Shown here: positions 1 through 9,150 of the stretch, piece by piece | How positions within the stretch are numbered: the stretch's first letter is position 1 | Layout of the letters: each line of letters opens with the position of its first letter | Assembly (NCBI RefSeq): GCF_001942305.1 | Contig: NZ_MKKE01000010.1 | Location: 1-64,000 of the forward strand | Length of the DNA: 64,000 nucleotides | Source: Saccharomonospora sp. CUA-673 | GTDB taxonomy: Bacteria; Actinomycetota; Actinomycetes; Mycobacteriales; Pseudonocardiaceae | Direction: 5' to 3' | Position numbers and translations under genes: made by a program | Notes under the pieces: generated by a model | Seen by the model: only the letters and a program-made list of their open reading frames with translations | The model's database searches: none | What the model was told of the DNA's origin: nothing

Positions 1-92
1 CGCCCGGTCCCATTCCGAACCCGGAAGCTAAGCCTGCCAGCGCCGATGGTACTGCACTCGTAGGGGTGTGGGAGAGTAGGACACCGCCGAAC
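1..92 (+). rRNA. rrf: 5S ribosomal RNA, 3' part
   Basis: The first 92 bases match the conserved body and 3' end of bacterial 5S rRNA: the CCCATTCCGAACCCGGAAG loop-B/C region, the GCCGATGGTACTGC segment and the terminal GGGAGAGTAGGACACCGCC followed by GAAC. About the first 25 bases lie outside the window, so an rrn operon runs in from the left. The exact 3' end is placed by comparison with actinobacterial 5S and may be off by a base or two. Confidence 0.95.
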
Positions 93-102
93 TCAACATG
101 AT

Positions 103-162
103 GTGTAGGGCCCGTCGGAGGCGACTATCTCGAGCGAGATGGGCGCCCGGCGGGCCCTACAC
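103..162 (+). terminator. Hairpin downstream of the rrn operon
   Basis: A perfect 12-bp inverted repeat, GTGTAGGGCCCG (103-114) and CGGGCCCTACAC (151-162), encloses a second small hairpin, ATCTCG-AG-CGAGAT (127-140). It starts about 10 bases after the 5S end, where an rRNA terminator is expected. There is no T-tract, as is common in high-GC actinobacteria. The role is inferred from position and structure. Confidence 0.6.
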
Positions 163-198
163 GTATGCTCAGGAAGAACTTCAACAGTGGGAGGACTC

Positions 199-1866
199 GT
201 GTCCGACACGAGCGGGCGCGACCGTTCGAACCGTGACGATCGCGGACGTGGTGACCGACAAGGTCACGGCAGGCCAGGACGCCCCGGCAGCGGGAAGAGC
301 GGCGATCGCACACCTGGACAGCGTGGTGGTGGATACCGCGGCCAACAGTCGGGCGGCGGCGGTGGCGCGCGCGGTTCCGGCGGGTACGGCCGCAAGCGCG
401 ACGACCGCGACGACCGCGACGGGCGGGACGATCGCCGCGGCGGATCGGGCAACTCGGGTGGCTACGGCCGGCGCGACGACTCCCGCGGTGGACGCCCCGG
501 GGGGCGCGACGACTTCCGAGGCGGACGGCCAGGCTCCCGCGACGACCGTGGCCGAGACAGTCGCGACAACCGGGGCGGTGACAACCGCGACAACCGCGAC
601 CGGCGCGACAACAACCCACGTGGCGGCTCCCGGGGCGGCGAATCCCGTGGTGGTTACCGCGGAGGCGACACACGCGGCGGTTACCGCGGCGGTGACGACC
701 GGCGACGCGACGGTGGACCGCGCGGAGACCGCAACCGCGACGGTGGGAAGCGCGACGACCGCAGGTTCGACAACCGCGACTCGCGCGGTGACCACGACCG
801 CCGGGACAACCGTGACAACCGTGACAGCCGGGACAATCGCGACCGGCGCGACGCTCGCGACGGTGGACGCAACCGCGACGGCTGGAAGCGCGACGACCGC
901 ACGGCCGACAACCGCGGCTCCCGCGACGACCGCGACCGCCGGGACAACCGCGACAACCGCGACAACCGGGGCCGGGACCGGCGGGACGATCGCGGCCCGG
1001 CCCGCAGCGGTGGCGGCGGCTACCGCGGCGGTTCCGGCGGCAAGTACGGCGACAAGCCGACCGGCAAACAGGGCTACGGTTCCAGATCGGGCTCCAGCCA
1101 TGGCTCGAAGCCCGGCTTCAAGTCGGGCCCCAAACCCGGTGGCAGGTACGGCAACCCGAGGGACGAGAGCGACGACCGGTCCATGGGCCGGGCACTGCTC
1201 GACGCGCCGGAGCTGCCGGACGAGGCCGAGTACTCGATGCTCGACAGCGAGGCCAGGCGCGACCTGCGCTCGCTGCCGAAGGACTTCGCCGAGACGATCG
1301 GCCGGCACCTCGTCGCCGCCGGCATGCTGCTCGATACCGACCCCGATGCGGCTCTCGCCCACGCGCGGTACGCCAAGAAGCGCGCCTCGCGCATCCCCGT
1401 GGTGCGGGAAGCGGCCGGTCTCGCGGCCTACCACACCGGTAACTGGTCGGAGGCGCTGACGGAACTGCGTGCGGTGCGGCGGATGACCCACTCCGACGCC
1501 CACATTGCCGTGATCGCCGACTCCGAACGCGCGATGGGCAGGCCCGAGCGGGCCCTCGACATCGCCAAGGAGACCAACACGTCCGCGCTGCCGAAGGACG
1601 TCGCGATCGAGCTGAAGATCGTCGAGGCCGGCGCGCGCCGCGACCTGGACCAGCTCGACGCCGCCGTCGTGACCCTGCAGGGCGACGACCTGGACCCCGA
1701 CCGGATCCAGCCGTGGAGCGTGCGCCTGTTCTACGCCTATGCCGACAACCTCGCCGCCGCCGGCCGCACCGACGAGGCCGTCCGGTGGTTCCTGCACGCG
1801 GCCGAGGCCGACGGCGACATGGAAACCGACGCCGCCGACCGGGCGGCCGAACTCGCCGGGGAGTGA
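199..1866 (+). CDS. TPR-type protein with long RG/RD-rich disordered N-terminal region
   Basis: A 555-residue protein. Residues ~1-325 are low complexity, built from repeats of RDDR, RDNR, GGYRGG and similar units, almost only R, D, G, N and S. The last ~225 residues are an ordinary alpha-helical domain with TPR-like repeats (for example ALAHARYAKKRASRIPVVRE and the FYAYADNLAAAGRTDEAVRW segment). It corresponds by position to Rv1691 of M. tuberculosis, a TPR protein of unknown role. GTG 199 is chosen because GGGAGG lies just upstream; a longer in-frame extension to 139 would run through the rrn hairpin. The tail resembles RGG boxes that bind RNA, which is suggestive only. The next gene starts 4 bp downstream, so they are probably cotranscribed. 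Confidence 0.8.
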   Translation: MSDTSGRDRSNRDDRGRGDRQGHGRPGRPGSGKSGDRTPGQRGGGYRGQQSGGGGGARGSGGYGRKRDDRDDRDGRDDRRGGSGNSGGYGRRDDSRGGRPGGRDDFRGGRPGSRDDRGRDSRDNRGGDNRDNRDRRDNNPRGGSRGGESRGGYRGGDTRGGYRGGDDRRRDGGPRGDRNRDGGKRDDRRFDNRDSRGDHDRRDNRDNRDSRDNRDRRDARDGGRNRDGWKRDDRTADNRGSRDDRDRRDNRDNRDNRGRDRRDDRGPARSGGGGYRGGSGGKYGDKPTGKQGYGSRSGSSHGSKPGFKSGPKPGGRYGNPRDESDDRSMGRALLDAPELPDEAEYSMLDSEARRDLRSLPKDFAETIGRHLVAAGMLLDTDPDAALAHARYAKKRASRIPVVREAAGLAAYHTGNWSEALTELRAVRRMTHSDAHIAVIADSERAMGRPERALDIAKETNTSALPKDVAIELKIVEAGARRDLDQLDAAVVTLQGDDLDPDRIQPWSVRLFYAYADNLAAAGRTDEAVRWFLHAAEADGDMETDAADRAAELAGE

Positions 1867-1870
1867 CGTC

Positions 1871-2884
1871 GTGGGCGACACGCTGCTCGACCGCCACGAC
1901 GCACTGCTGCTCGACCTCGACGGGACCGTCTACCGCGGCGCCCACCCCGTGCCGGGCGCGGCCGAGGCGATCACCCGCGCCCGTGAGCACGGCGTGGCCG
2001 TGCGGTTCGTGACGAACAACGCCTCGAAGGCGCCGGCGTCGGTGGTCACCCACCTCGAGGACGTCGGGGTGCCGGCGACCGGCGACGAGGTCAGCACCAG
2101 CGCCCAGGCCGGCGTGCAGCTGCTCGCCGAGCGCCTCCGGGCGGGGCAGAAGGCCCTCGTCGTCGGTACCGATGCGCTCGCCGCGCAGGTCGCCGACGCC
2201 GGGCTCGAACCGGTACGCACCGCGGATCCGGACGTCGCCGGCGTCATCCAGGGCCACTCGCCGGACACGGCATGGCCCGTCCTCGCCGAGGCCTGCCTCG
2301 CCGTCCGCGCCGAGGCGGTGTGGGTCGCCTGCAACGAGGACGCCACCCTGCCCACCGAACGCGGCCAGCTGCCCGGCAACGGGGCGATGGTCGCGGCGCT
2401 GCGTGCCGCCACCGGCCGGGCACCCGTCGTCGCGGGCAAACCGCAGACACCGCTGCTGCGGCTCGCGGCCGATTCGGCGGCGGCCTCGCGCCCACTCGTC
2501 GTCGGCGACCGGCTCGACACCGACATCGAAGGCGCCGTCGCCGCCGACATGGCCTCGCTGGCCGTGCTGACCGGCGTCGTCACCCCCGCGGCGCTGCTGC
2601 AGGCGCCGCCGCACCAGCGTCCCGGATACATCGCCGCCGACATGGCCGCCCTCGACGCGCCTGCGGACGACTCCGTCGTCGGACCGGACGAGTCCTGGCA
2701 CGTCACCGTCGACGGCCCGGCCCTCGTCGCCACGCACACGCGCACCGACACGGCCACGGACGGTTCGGCGATCGGCCTGCTCCGCGCCCTGTGCGGCGTC
2801 GCGTGGCGCTCCGGTGTCACCGACGTCCGCGCGGGCGACGAGCGCGCCGAGGCGGCACTGGCCGAGCTCGACCCCACGCCCTGA
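1871..2884 (+). CDS. HAD-family phosphatase (NagD/Rv1692-like)
   Basis: 337 residues. The HAD motif I nucleophile is DLDGTVYRG near residue 16; the cap and motif II region (VTNNASKAP) follow, and motif IV GDRLDTDIEGA is seen near residue 220. A C-terminal ~70-residue tail after the HAD core (from DESWHVTVDG) is also found in the M. tuberculosis counterpart Rv1692, reported as a glycerol-3-phosphate phosphatase involved in phospholipid recycling. The same substrate is plausible here from position and architecture but is not shown by sequence. GTG 1871 is the first start after the upstream stop. Confidence 0.85.
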   Translation: MGDTLLDRHDALLLDLDGTVYRGAHPVPGAAEAITRAREHGVAVRFVTNNASKAPASVVTHLEDVGVPATGDEVSTSAQAGVQLLAERLRAGQKALVVGTDALAAQVADAGLEPVRTADPDVAGVIQGHSPDTAWPVLAEACLAVRAEAVWVACNEDATLPTERGQLPGNGAMVAALRAATGRAPVVAGKPQTPLLRLAADSAAASRPLVVGDRLDTDIEGAVAADMASLAVLTGVVTPAALLQAPPHQRPGYIAADMAALDAPADDSVVGPDESWHVTVDGPALVATHTRTDTATDGSAIGLLRALCGVAWRSGVTDVRAGDERAEAALAELDPTP

Positions 2885-2923
2885 CACGGCCCGACTCGTC
2901 GCCGCTGTCGCGGGGAGATCGGA

Positions 2924-2929
2924 TAACGT
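2924..2929 (+). promoter_or_regulatory. -10 element of a probable leaderless promoter
   Basis: TAACGT (matches TANNNT) ends six bases before GTG 2936, the spacing seen for leaderless actinobacterial transcripts. No Shine-Dalgarno sequence precedes the GTG. No convincing -35 was found. Confidence 0.45.
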
Positions 2930-2935
2930 TGAGCC

Positions 2936-3139
2936 GTGCAGGAACACACCGACCAGCCGGCCGACCCGGCAGGCGAGCCCCACCCGGAACCGCAGGACAC
3001 CGACCCGCGCGGCGGCATCGACGACGCGGTGGCCGCGCTGGACGAGCTCGACCGGCTGCCCGTGGCCGAGCACGTCGAACGTTTCGACGCCGTGCACACG
3101 GAGTTGACGGTCGCGCTGTCCAGCATCGACAAGGTGTGA
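2936..3139 (+). CDS. Small conserved acidic protein upstream of tlyA
   Basis: 67 residues. The N-terminal half is Pro/Asp/Glu-rich and the C-terminal half is predicted helical (DDAVAALDELDRLPVAEHVE). A small protein sits at this position in many actinobacteria (Rv1693 in M. tuberculosis); the function is unknown. It starts with GTG, probably leaderless, and ends 3 bp before tlyA, so it is the first gene of the tlyA-nadK transcript. Confidence 0.7.
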   Translation: MQEHTDQPADPAGEPHPEPQDTDPRGGIDDAVAALDELDRLPVAEHVERFDAVHTELTVALSSIDKV

Positions 3140-3142
3140 GAC

Positions 3143-3964
3143 ATGGCGCGTAGGGCGCGTCTCGACGCGGAACTGGTACGCCGTGGCCTGGCGCGATCCC
3201 GGGAACACGCCAGCACCCTCATCGGCGAGGGCCGGGTGACCGTCCGCGGGATGGTCGCAGGCAAGGCCGCCACCGGCGTCGAGGCCGACGCCGCCATCGT
3301 CGTCCGCACCGACGACGACCCCGGCTGGGCCTCCCGCGGGGCACACAAACTGCTCGGCGCCCTCGAGGCGTTCACCCCGGACGGACTGACCGTCGCCGGC
3401 AAACGCTGCCTCGACGCGGGCGCGTCGACCGGCGGATTCACCGACGTCCTGCTCCGCGAGGGCGCGCGCGAGGTGGTCGCCGCCGACGTCGGCCGAGGAC
3501 TGCTCGACTGGCGCCTGCGCACCGACGAACGCGTCGTCGTGCTCGACAAGACCAACGTCCGCAACCTCACGCCCGACGACATCGGCGGTCGGGTGGACCT
3601 GGTCGTGGCGGACCTGTCGTTCATCTCCCTCGGCCTCGTGCTGCCCGCGCTCGCGGCGTGTGCCGCCGACGGGGCCGACCTGCTACCGATGGTCAAACCG
3701 CAGTTCGAGGTCGGCAAGGAGCGACTCGGCAGCGGCGGTGTCGTGCGCGACCCGGCCCTGCGCACCGAGGCCGTGCTCGGCGTGCTGCACGTGGCCGCCG
3801 AGCACGGGCTGACCACGAAGGCCGTCACCGCGAGCCCGCTGCCGGGCCCGTCAGGCAACGTCGAGTTCTTCGCATGGCTGCGCAAGGCACAGGGCGAGGC
3901 CGGCGAGCCCGACACCGACCCGGCCGAGCTGGTGCGGACCGCCGTCGCGGAGGGCCCGCAGTGA
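3143..3964 (+). CDS. tlyA: TlyA-family rRNA 2'-O-methyltransferase
   Basis: 273 residues. An N-terminal S4 RNA-binding domain (RLDAELVRRGLARSREHAST, residues 5-60) is followed by an FtsJ-like methyltransferase domain with the SAM motif CLDAGASTGGFTDVLL (about residues 90-105). The expected K-D-K residues are visible in SRGAHKLLG, VADLSF and MVKPQFE. In mycobacteria TlyA 2'-O-methylates 16S C1409 and 23S C1920 and its loss gives capreomycin resistance. It overlaps nadK by four bases (GTGA), indicating translational coupling. Confidence 0.95.
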   Translation: MARRARLDAELVRRGLARSREHASTLIGEGRVTVRGMVAGKAATGVEADAAIVVRTDDDPGWASRGAHKLLGALEAFTPDGLTVAGKRCLDAGASTGGFTDVLLREGAREVVAADVGRGLLDWRLRTDERVVVLDKTNVRNLTPDDIGGRVDLVVADLSFISLGLVLPALAACAADGADLLPMVKPQFEVGKERLGSGGVVRDPALRTEAVLGVLHVAAEHGLTTKAVTASPLPGPSGNVEFFAWLRKAQGEAGEPDTDPAELVRTAVAEGPQ

Positions 3965-4899
3965 CGCCGCCGGAGAAGGGGCGGCCGGGCCGCGAGGTGC
4001 TGCTCGTCGCGCACCCCGACCGCGAGTCGACCCGGGATGCCGCCCGCGCCGTGGCTGCGCGACTGGCCGGGGCCGGGATCGGCCTGCGGGTCGTCGACGA
4101 GGAGGTGCGGCTGCTCATCGGGCCGCCGGACGCCGCGCCGTGCGTGGTGGCCGACCTCAGCGGCGATCCGGCCGCCGGTGCCGAACTGGTGCTCGTACTC
4201 GGCGGCGACGGCACGCTGCTGCGCGCGGCCGAACTGGCCCGTTCCGCGGGCGTGCCCGTGCTGGGCGTCAACCTCGGCCGTGTCGGCTTCCTCACCGAGG
4301 CCGATTCGGACGCGCTGGCCGACACCGTGGAACGCGTCGTCGACGAGCGCTACCGCATCGAGGAGCGCATGACGATCGACGTCACCGTGACCCAGGGCGA
4401 CGAGGTCGTGGCCAGGACGTGGGCGCTCAACGAGGCCAGTGTCGAGAAGTCCACGCGCGAACGCATCCTCGACGCGCTGATCGAGGTCGATGGCAGGCCG
4501 GTGTCGGCGTTCGGCTGCGACGGTGTGCTCTGCTCGACCCCGACCGGGTCGACCGCCTACGCGTTCTCCGCGGGCGGACCCGTCGTGTGGCCCGACGTCG
4601 AGGCGCTGCTGGTGGTGCCCAGCAACGCGCACGCCATGTTCTCGCGACCGCTCGTCGTCTCGCGCGAGTCGGTGATCACCGTCCGCGTCGACCCCGACGG
4701 CTCGCCCGCGGTCCTGACCTGTGACGGCCTGCGGCACGTCGACCTCGAGCCGGGCATGCGGGTGCGCGTCACCGCGGGCCGGGTGCCCGTCCGGTTGGCG
4801 CACCTGTGGGACGGGCCGTTCACCGACCGGCTGGTGCACAAGTTCTCCCTGCCGGTCAAGAGCTGGCGCGAGCGGCACGACCGCGACCTGCCCGGGTGA
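3961..4899 (+). CDS. nadK: NAD kinase
   Basis: 312 residues, a normal length for actinobacterial NadK. It phosphorylates NAD to NADP. The catalytic GGDGTLLRAA motif (about residue 80) and GVNLGRVGFLTEAD are present, as is the NE/S region WALNEASVEKS and the TPTGSTAYAFSAGGPVVWP segment that binds NAD. GTG 3961 overlaps the tlyA stop, which fixes the start. It lies in the invariant order tlyA-nadK-recN. Confidence 0.97.
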   Translation: MTPPEKGRPGREVLLVAHPDRESTRDAARAVAARLAGAGIGLRVVDEEVRLLIGPPDAAPCVVADLSGDPAAGAELVLVLGGDGTLLRAAELARSAGVPVLGVNLGRVGFLTEADSDALADTVERVVDERYRIEERMTIDVTVTQGDEVVARTWALNEASVEKSTRERILDALIEVDGRPVSAFGCDGVLCSTPTGSTAYAFSAGGPVVWPDVEALLVVPSNAHAMFSRPLVVSRESVITVRVDPDGSPAVLTCDGLRHVDLEPGMRVRVTAGRVPVRLAHLWDGPFTDRLVHKFSLPVKSWRERHDRDLPG

Positions 4900-5013
4900 G
4901 CCTGCCCACCCCGCTCGTCGAGCGGGCCCCGCCCACCCGGCCGAACCGCGGCGCGGGCGAACGGGCCCGCCGTCGGCGGTGGAATTGTCGGCGACTGCCG
5001 ATACGGTGGGACC

Positions 5014-6923
5014 GTGCTGGCCGAGATGCGAATCCAGGGCCTCGGAGTGATCGAGGACGCCCTGCTCGAACTGCACCCGGGATTCACCGTCGTCACCGGT
5101 GAGACCGGGGCGGGCAAAACCATGGTGGTCACCGGGCTGCACCTGCTCTCCGGTGGTCGGTCCGAGGCGTCGAAGGTGCGCGCGGGCGCCACGAAGGCGT
5201 CCGTCGAGGGGCGTTTCGAGGGGGTGGCCACCGCGGGCGAGCGTGCCGCGGGGATCGTCGCCGACTCCGGCGCCGACGTCGACGAGGACGGCAGCGTCAT
5301 CGCGATGCGGTCGGTCAGCGCCGACGGCAGGTCCCGGGCACACCTCGGCGGTCGGTCGGTGCCCGTCGGCGTGCTCGGCGACCTCGCCGAGCAGCTCATC
5401 GCCGTGCACGGCCAGAACGACCAGCTGAACCTGCTGCGCGCGGCCCAGCAGCGCGAGGTGCTCGACCGGTTCGCCGGCGACGCGGTGGCCGCGCCGCTGG
5501 CCGAGTACCAGCGGGTGCGAGGGGAGTGGCTCGAGGTCATCACCGAGCTCGAGGAACGCACGTCGCGCTCCCGTGAACTCGCCCAGCAGGCCGATCTGCT
5601 GCGACACGGGCTGGCCGAGATCGAGGCCGTCGCACCCGAATCGGGCGAGGACGTCGAGCTGACCGAACAGGTCAAACGACTCGCCGCGGTCGACGAACTC
5701 CGCGAGGCCGCCTCCGGCGCCTCGATCGCCGTGTCCGGGGCGGCCGACGGCGATCCGGACGTGCCCGGGGCGCTGGGCCTGCTCGCCGACGCGCGCCGCA
5801 GGCTGTCGGGCGTCGGCGACGAGGCGTTGCGCGAGCTCGAACCGCGGATCGCCGAGGCGGCGACGCTGCTGTCGGACATCGGGGCCGAGCTCACGACCTA
5901 CCTCGACGGGCTCGAGGCCGACCCCGAACGACTCGAACAGATCCTCGCCAGGCAGTCCGAGCTCAAGAAGCTCACGCGCAAGTACGCCGCGGACGTCGAC
6001 GGCGTACTGACCTGGGCCGACGACGCCCGCACGCGGCTCGAGAGCCTGGACACCTCCGACGAGGCGCTCACCGCGTTGGCCGCCCGCCGCGACGAGCTGG
6101 CGGCCGAGCTCGCCGGGCACGCCGCGGCCGTCAGCAAGGCGCGCGGCGCCGCGGCCGCGACCTGGCCGGCCGGGTCACCGACGAACTCGCCGGCCTCGCC
6201 ATGGGGCAGGCCGAGATCGAACTCCCGGTGCGGCAGAAGGAGGCCGACGCCGGCGACGCCCACGCGTTGACCGTCGACGGCCGGCGGCTGCACGCCGGCC
6301 CCGAGGGCGTCGACGAGGTCGAACTCGTGCTCAAGGCGCACTCGGGTGCGCAGCCGCTGCCGGTGCACAAGGCCGCCTCCGGTGGTGAGCTCTCGCGCGT
6401 CATGCTGGCCATCGAGGTCGTGCTCGCCCACGCCGACCCGGTGCAGACACTCGTGTTCGACGAGGTCGACGCCGGGGTGGGCGGCCGGGCCGCCGTGGAG
6501 ATCGGCAAGCGGCTCGCCGCGCTGGCCCGCACACACCAGGTGCTCGTCGTGACGCACCTGCCGCAGGTCGCCGCGTTCGCGGATCAGCACCTCGTGGTCG
6601 ACAAGGGCACCTCCGGTGGGGTCACCCGCAGTGGGGTGACCGTGCTCGACCCCGCGCACCGCGTCGACGAACTCGCCCGCATGCTCGCCGGACTCGACGG
6701 CAGCGACGCGGGCCGGGCGCACGCGGAGGAACTCATCGGCGCCGCCGAGATGTACAAGGCCTACAAGGAGAAATCGGCGGGCTCGACCCGGAAGTCGGGA
6801 GGCTCGGCAGCGAAGTCCGCATCGTCCAAGGCGTCCACACCGGCCAAGTCGTCCAACTCGCCGAAGTCGCAGAAGTCCTCGACGGAGGCGAAAACGACGA
6901 AGAAGGCCGATACCGGCACGTAA
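5014..6923 (+). CDS. recN: DNA repair protein RecN (reading frame broken by one base)
   Basis: An SMC-like ATPase for double-strand break repair, about 636 residues when read through. Walker A is GETGAGKTMVV (residues ~30-40), the coiled-coil middle is rich in E/A/R, and the C-terminal ABC parts are ASGGELSRVML and Walker B LVFDEVDAGVGG. The frame changes near 6155: upstream it reads SKARGAAAA, and downstream a frame one base lower continues with DLAGRVTDELAGLAMGQAE. Restoring one base (GCC GCC GAC instead of GCCGCGAC) rejoins the protein. The Lys/Ser-rich C-terminal tail (~50 residues) is unusual. GTG 5014 lies six bases after TACGGT (5002-5007), so the mRNA is probably leaderless. Confidence 0.92.
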
Positions 6924-7018
6924 TCACGGTGCCGATCCTGCGACCCCACCGGTGATCCTGTGGGGTTCCCCGGCGCGTCGCGACGCTTTTCCGGCAAGAC
7001 TTTTGTCAGTATCGAGCC

Positions 7019-8200
7019 ATGAAACTCTCCGGCATGCTCACCCGGGCCAAGGAACCGTTGCCCGGTATCAGCGGAGTGGCACGCGTCGACCGGCGTACCC
7101 GGGAGTTGTTGCGGCGGGTGGGTTCCGGGGACATCGTCGTGCTCGACGAGGTCGACATCGACCGGGCGACCGCCGACACGCTCGTCCAGGCCGAGGTTGC
7201 GGCCGTGGTGAACGCCGCACCGTCCATTTCGGGCAGGTTCCCCAACCTGGGCCCGGAGATCCTCGTCGAGGCGGGTATCCCGCTGGTCGACAACGTCGGC
7301 GCCGACGTCGTGCACCGCGTCAAGGACGGGGCCAAGGTCCGCCTGGACGGCGGCACCCTGTACTCGGGTGACAAGCAGCTCGCGTCCGGGACGGTGCAGA
7401 CGGCCGAGAGCATCGCCGACTCGATGATCGAGGCCAAGGCGGGCATGTCCACGCAGCTGGAAGCCTTCTCGGCCAACACGATCGAGTTCCTGCGCCGCGA
7501 GCGGGCCCTGATCCTCGACGGCGTCGGCGTGCCCGACCTGCGGATCTCGCTGAAGGACCGCAACGTGCTGGTGGTCGCGCCCGGCAACGAGCACGCCGAG
7601 GACCTCAAGACGCTCAAGAAGTTCATCAACGAGCACCGGCCCGCCCTGATCGGTGTCGACTCGGCCGCCGACACGCTGCGGTCGATGGGCTACACGCCCG
7701 ACATCGTCGTGGGCGACCCGAACAGCATCGAGGCGCAGACGCTCAAGGAATGCCACGAGGTGGTCGTGCCCGCCCAGCCCGACGGGTACGCGCCGGGCGT
7801 CGAGCGGATCCAGGACCTGGGCATCGGCGCGGTGACGTTCCCGGCCTCGGGCAACGCCGAGGACCTGGCGTTGCTGCTGGCCGACACGCATGAGGCGAGC
7901 CTCGTGGTGACCGTCGGATTCCAGGCGACGCTGCGGGAGTTCCTCGACCACGGACGGTCCGGGTCGAACCCGTCGACCTTCCTCACGCGACTCAAGCTCG
8001 GCACGAAGCTCGTCGACGGCAAGGCCGTCGCGACGCTGCACCGCAACCGGGTGTCGATGGCCGCGGTGGTGCTGCTCGTGCTGGCGGCCCTCGTGGTCGT
8101 CGCGGCCGCGCTGCTTGTCTCGGACGTCGGAACCGTCTACGTCGACTGGCTGCGCGACACCTGGAATTCGTTCGTCACATGGCTGAGGGGACTGTTCTAG
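7019..8200 (+). CDS. steA: SteA-like cell-separation protein (thiamin-pyrophosphokinase-like domain, membrane anchor)
   Basis: 393 residues, a positional and full-length match to the Rv1697/SteA family. The middle part resembles a thiamin diphosphokinase catalytic fold (the GVDSAADTLRSMGYTPDIVVGDPNS region, about residues 215-245). The C-terminus holds one transmembrane helix (about residues 345-368, VLLVLAALVVVAAALLV) and a short amphipathic end. In Corynebacterium glutamicum SteA and SteB act together in cell separation and cell-wall enzyme control. It is directly followed by steB at the next codon, so the two are coupled. Confidence 0.85.
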   Translation: MKLSGMLTRAKEPLPGISGVARVDRRTRELLRRVGSGDIVVLDEVDIDRATADTLVQAEVAAVVNAAPSISGRFPNLGPEILVEAGIPLVDNVGADVVHRVKDGAKVRLDGGTLYSGDKQLASGTVQTAESIADSMIEAKAGMSTQLEAFSANTIEFLRRERALILDGVGVPDLRISLKDRNVLVVAPGNEHAEDLKTLKKFINEHRPALIGVDSAADTLRSMGYTPDIVVGDPNSIEAQTLKECHEVVVPAQPDGYAPGVERIQDLGIGAVTFPASGNAEDLALLLADTHEASLVVTVGFQATLREFLDHGRSGSNPSTFLTRLKLGTKLVDGKAVATLHRNRVSMAAVVLLVLAALVVVAAALLVSDVGTVYVDWLRDTWNSFVTWLRGLF

Positions 8201-9150
8201 GTGATCACCCTGCGCTACCACATCATCTCGATCACCGCGGTGTTCCTGGCGCTGGCGATCGGGGTCGTGCTCGGTTCGACGGCGCTCAACGGGACGTTGC
8301 TGTCGGGCCTGTCCGACGAGCGCGGTGATCTCGCGCGCAGGTCAGCAACCTGGAGAGCGAACGCAACGCGCTGCAGGGGCAGCTGGCCGACTCCGACGCG
8401 TTCGCCGGTTCGGTCGGCGGCAACGTCGTCGACGGCCTCCTCGACGAGCGGTCCGTCGTGTTCGTGACGACGCCGGATGCCAGCTCGGCCGACCGGGACG
8501 CGCTCACCGAACGCGTCGAGCAGTCCGGTGCCGAGGTGACGGGCGAACTGCAGCTCACCGAGGCGTTCACCGACCCCGGCCAGTCCGACCAGTTGCGTGA
8601 GGTCGTCACCCGCCTGCAGCCGTCCGGGGCCGAGTTCCCGACCGCGGGCGACCCGGGCACCCTGGCCGGCGCGCTCGTCGGCTCGACGTTGCTGCTCGAC
8701 GGGGAGAACGCGCGTCCGCAGGCCTCCCGCGCGGAGCGTGCGGCGGCGCTGTCCGGACTCGCCGACAGCGGATTCGTGAACCAGAGCGAGAACGTGCAGC
8801 CTGCGCAGCTGGCGATCGTGTTGACCGGCGGCAAGGAGGCCGGCGACGGCGCGGGCAACAAGGCCGCGACGATCAGCCGGTTCGCCGCGCAGCTCGACCG
8901 CACCGGTGCGGGCACCGTCCTCGCCGGACAGTCGTCGTCGGCCGAGGGCAGCGGAGCCGTCGGGGTGGCGCGGGCCGACACGGCGACCTCGTCGATTCTG
9001 TCCACCGTGGACAACGTCGACACCCACTCCGGCCGGGTCGCCGCCGTGCTGGCGTTGCGCGAGCAGCTCGAGGGCGACGCGGGGCGCTACGGCACGGCGG
9101 GCAACGCCGAGGGGCCCGCGCCGGGCGTCAATCCGGAGGAAGGCCGCTGA
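8201..9150 (+). CDS. steB: SteB/MctB-type membrane protein (frame broken by one base)
   Basis: About 316 residues. One N-terminal transmembrane helix (ITAVFLALAIGVVLGSTAL) is followed by an extracytoplasmic coiled-coil and a globular part. It is the Rv1698 family, described in M. tuberculosis as the copper-linked outer-membrane protein MctB and in corynebacteria as SteB. The frame changes near 8336: the first part reads DERGDLARR, and one base lower it continues VSNLESERNALQGQLADSD. One missing G restores it. GTG 8201 immediately follows the steA stop. The 3' end overlaps aroA on the other strand by about 20 bp. Confidence 0.85.

Noticed and set aside
360..1000. Short repeated units that resemble a CRISPR or satellite at first sight
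   Set aside because: The repeats are codon-based RDDR/RDNR units within a coding frame, unequal in length, with no spacers or cas genes.
1930..6120. A 1396-codon open frame on the minus strand opposite the HAD, tlyA, nadK and recN genes
   Set aside because: It is the GC-rich antisense shadow of four well-recognised plus-strand genes. Its composition is Arg/Gly/Pro/Ala-rich and it has no domain.
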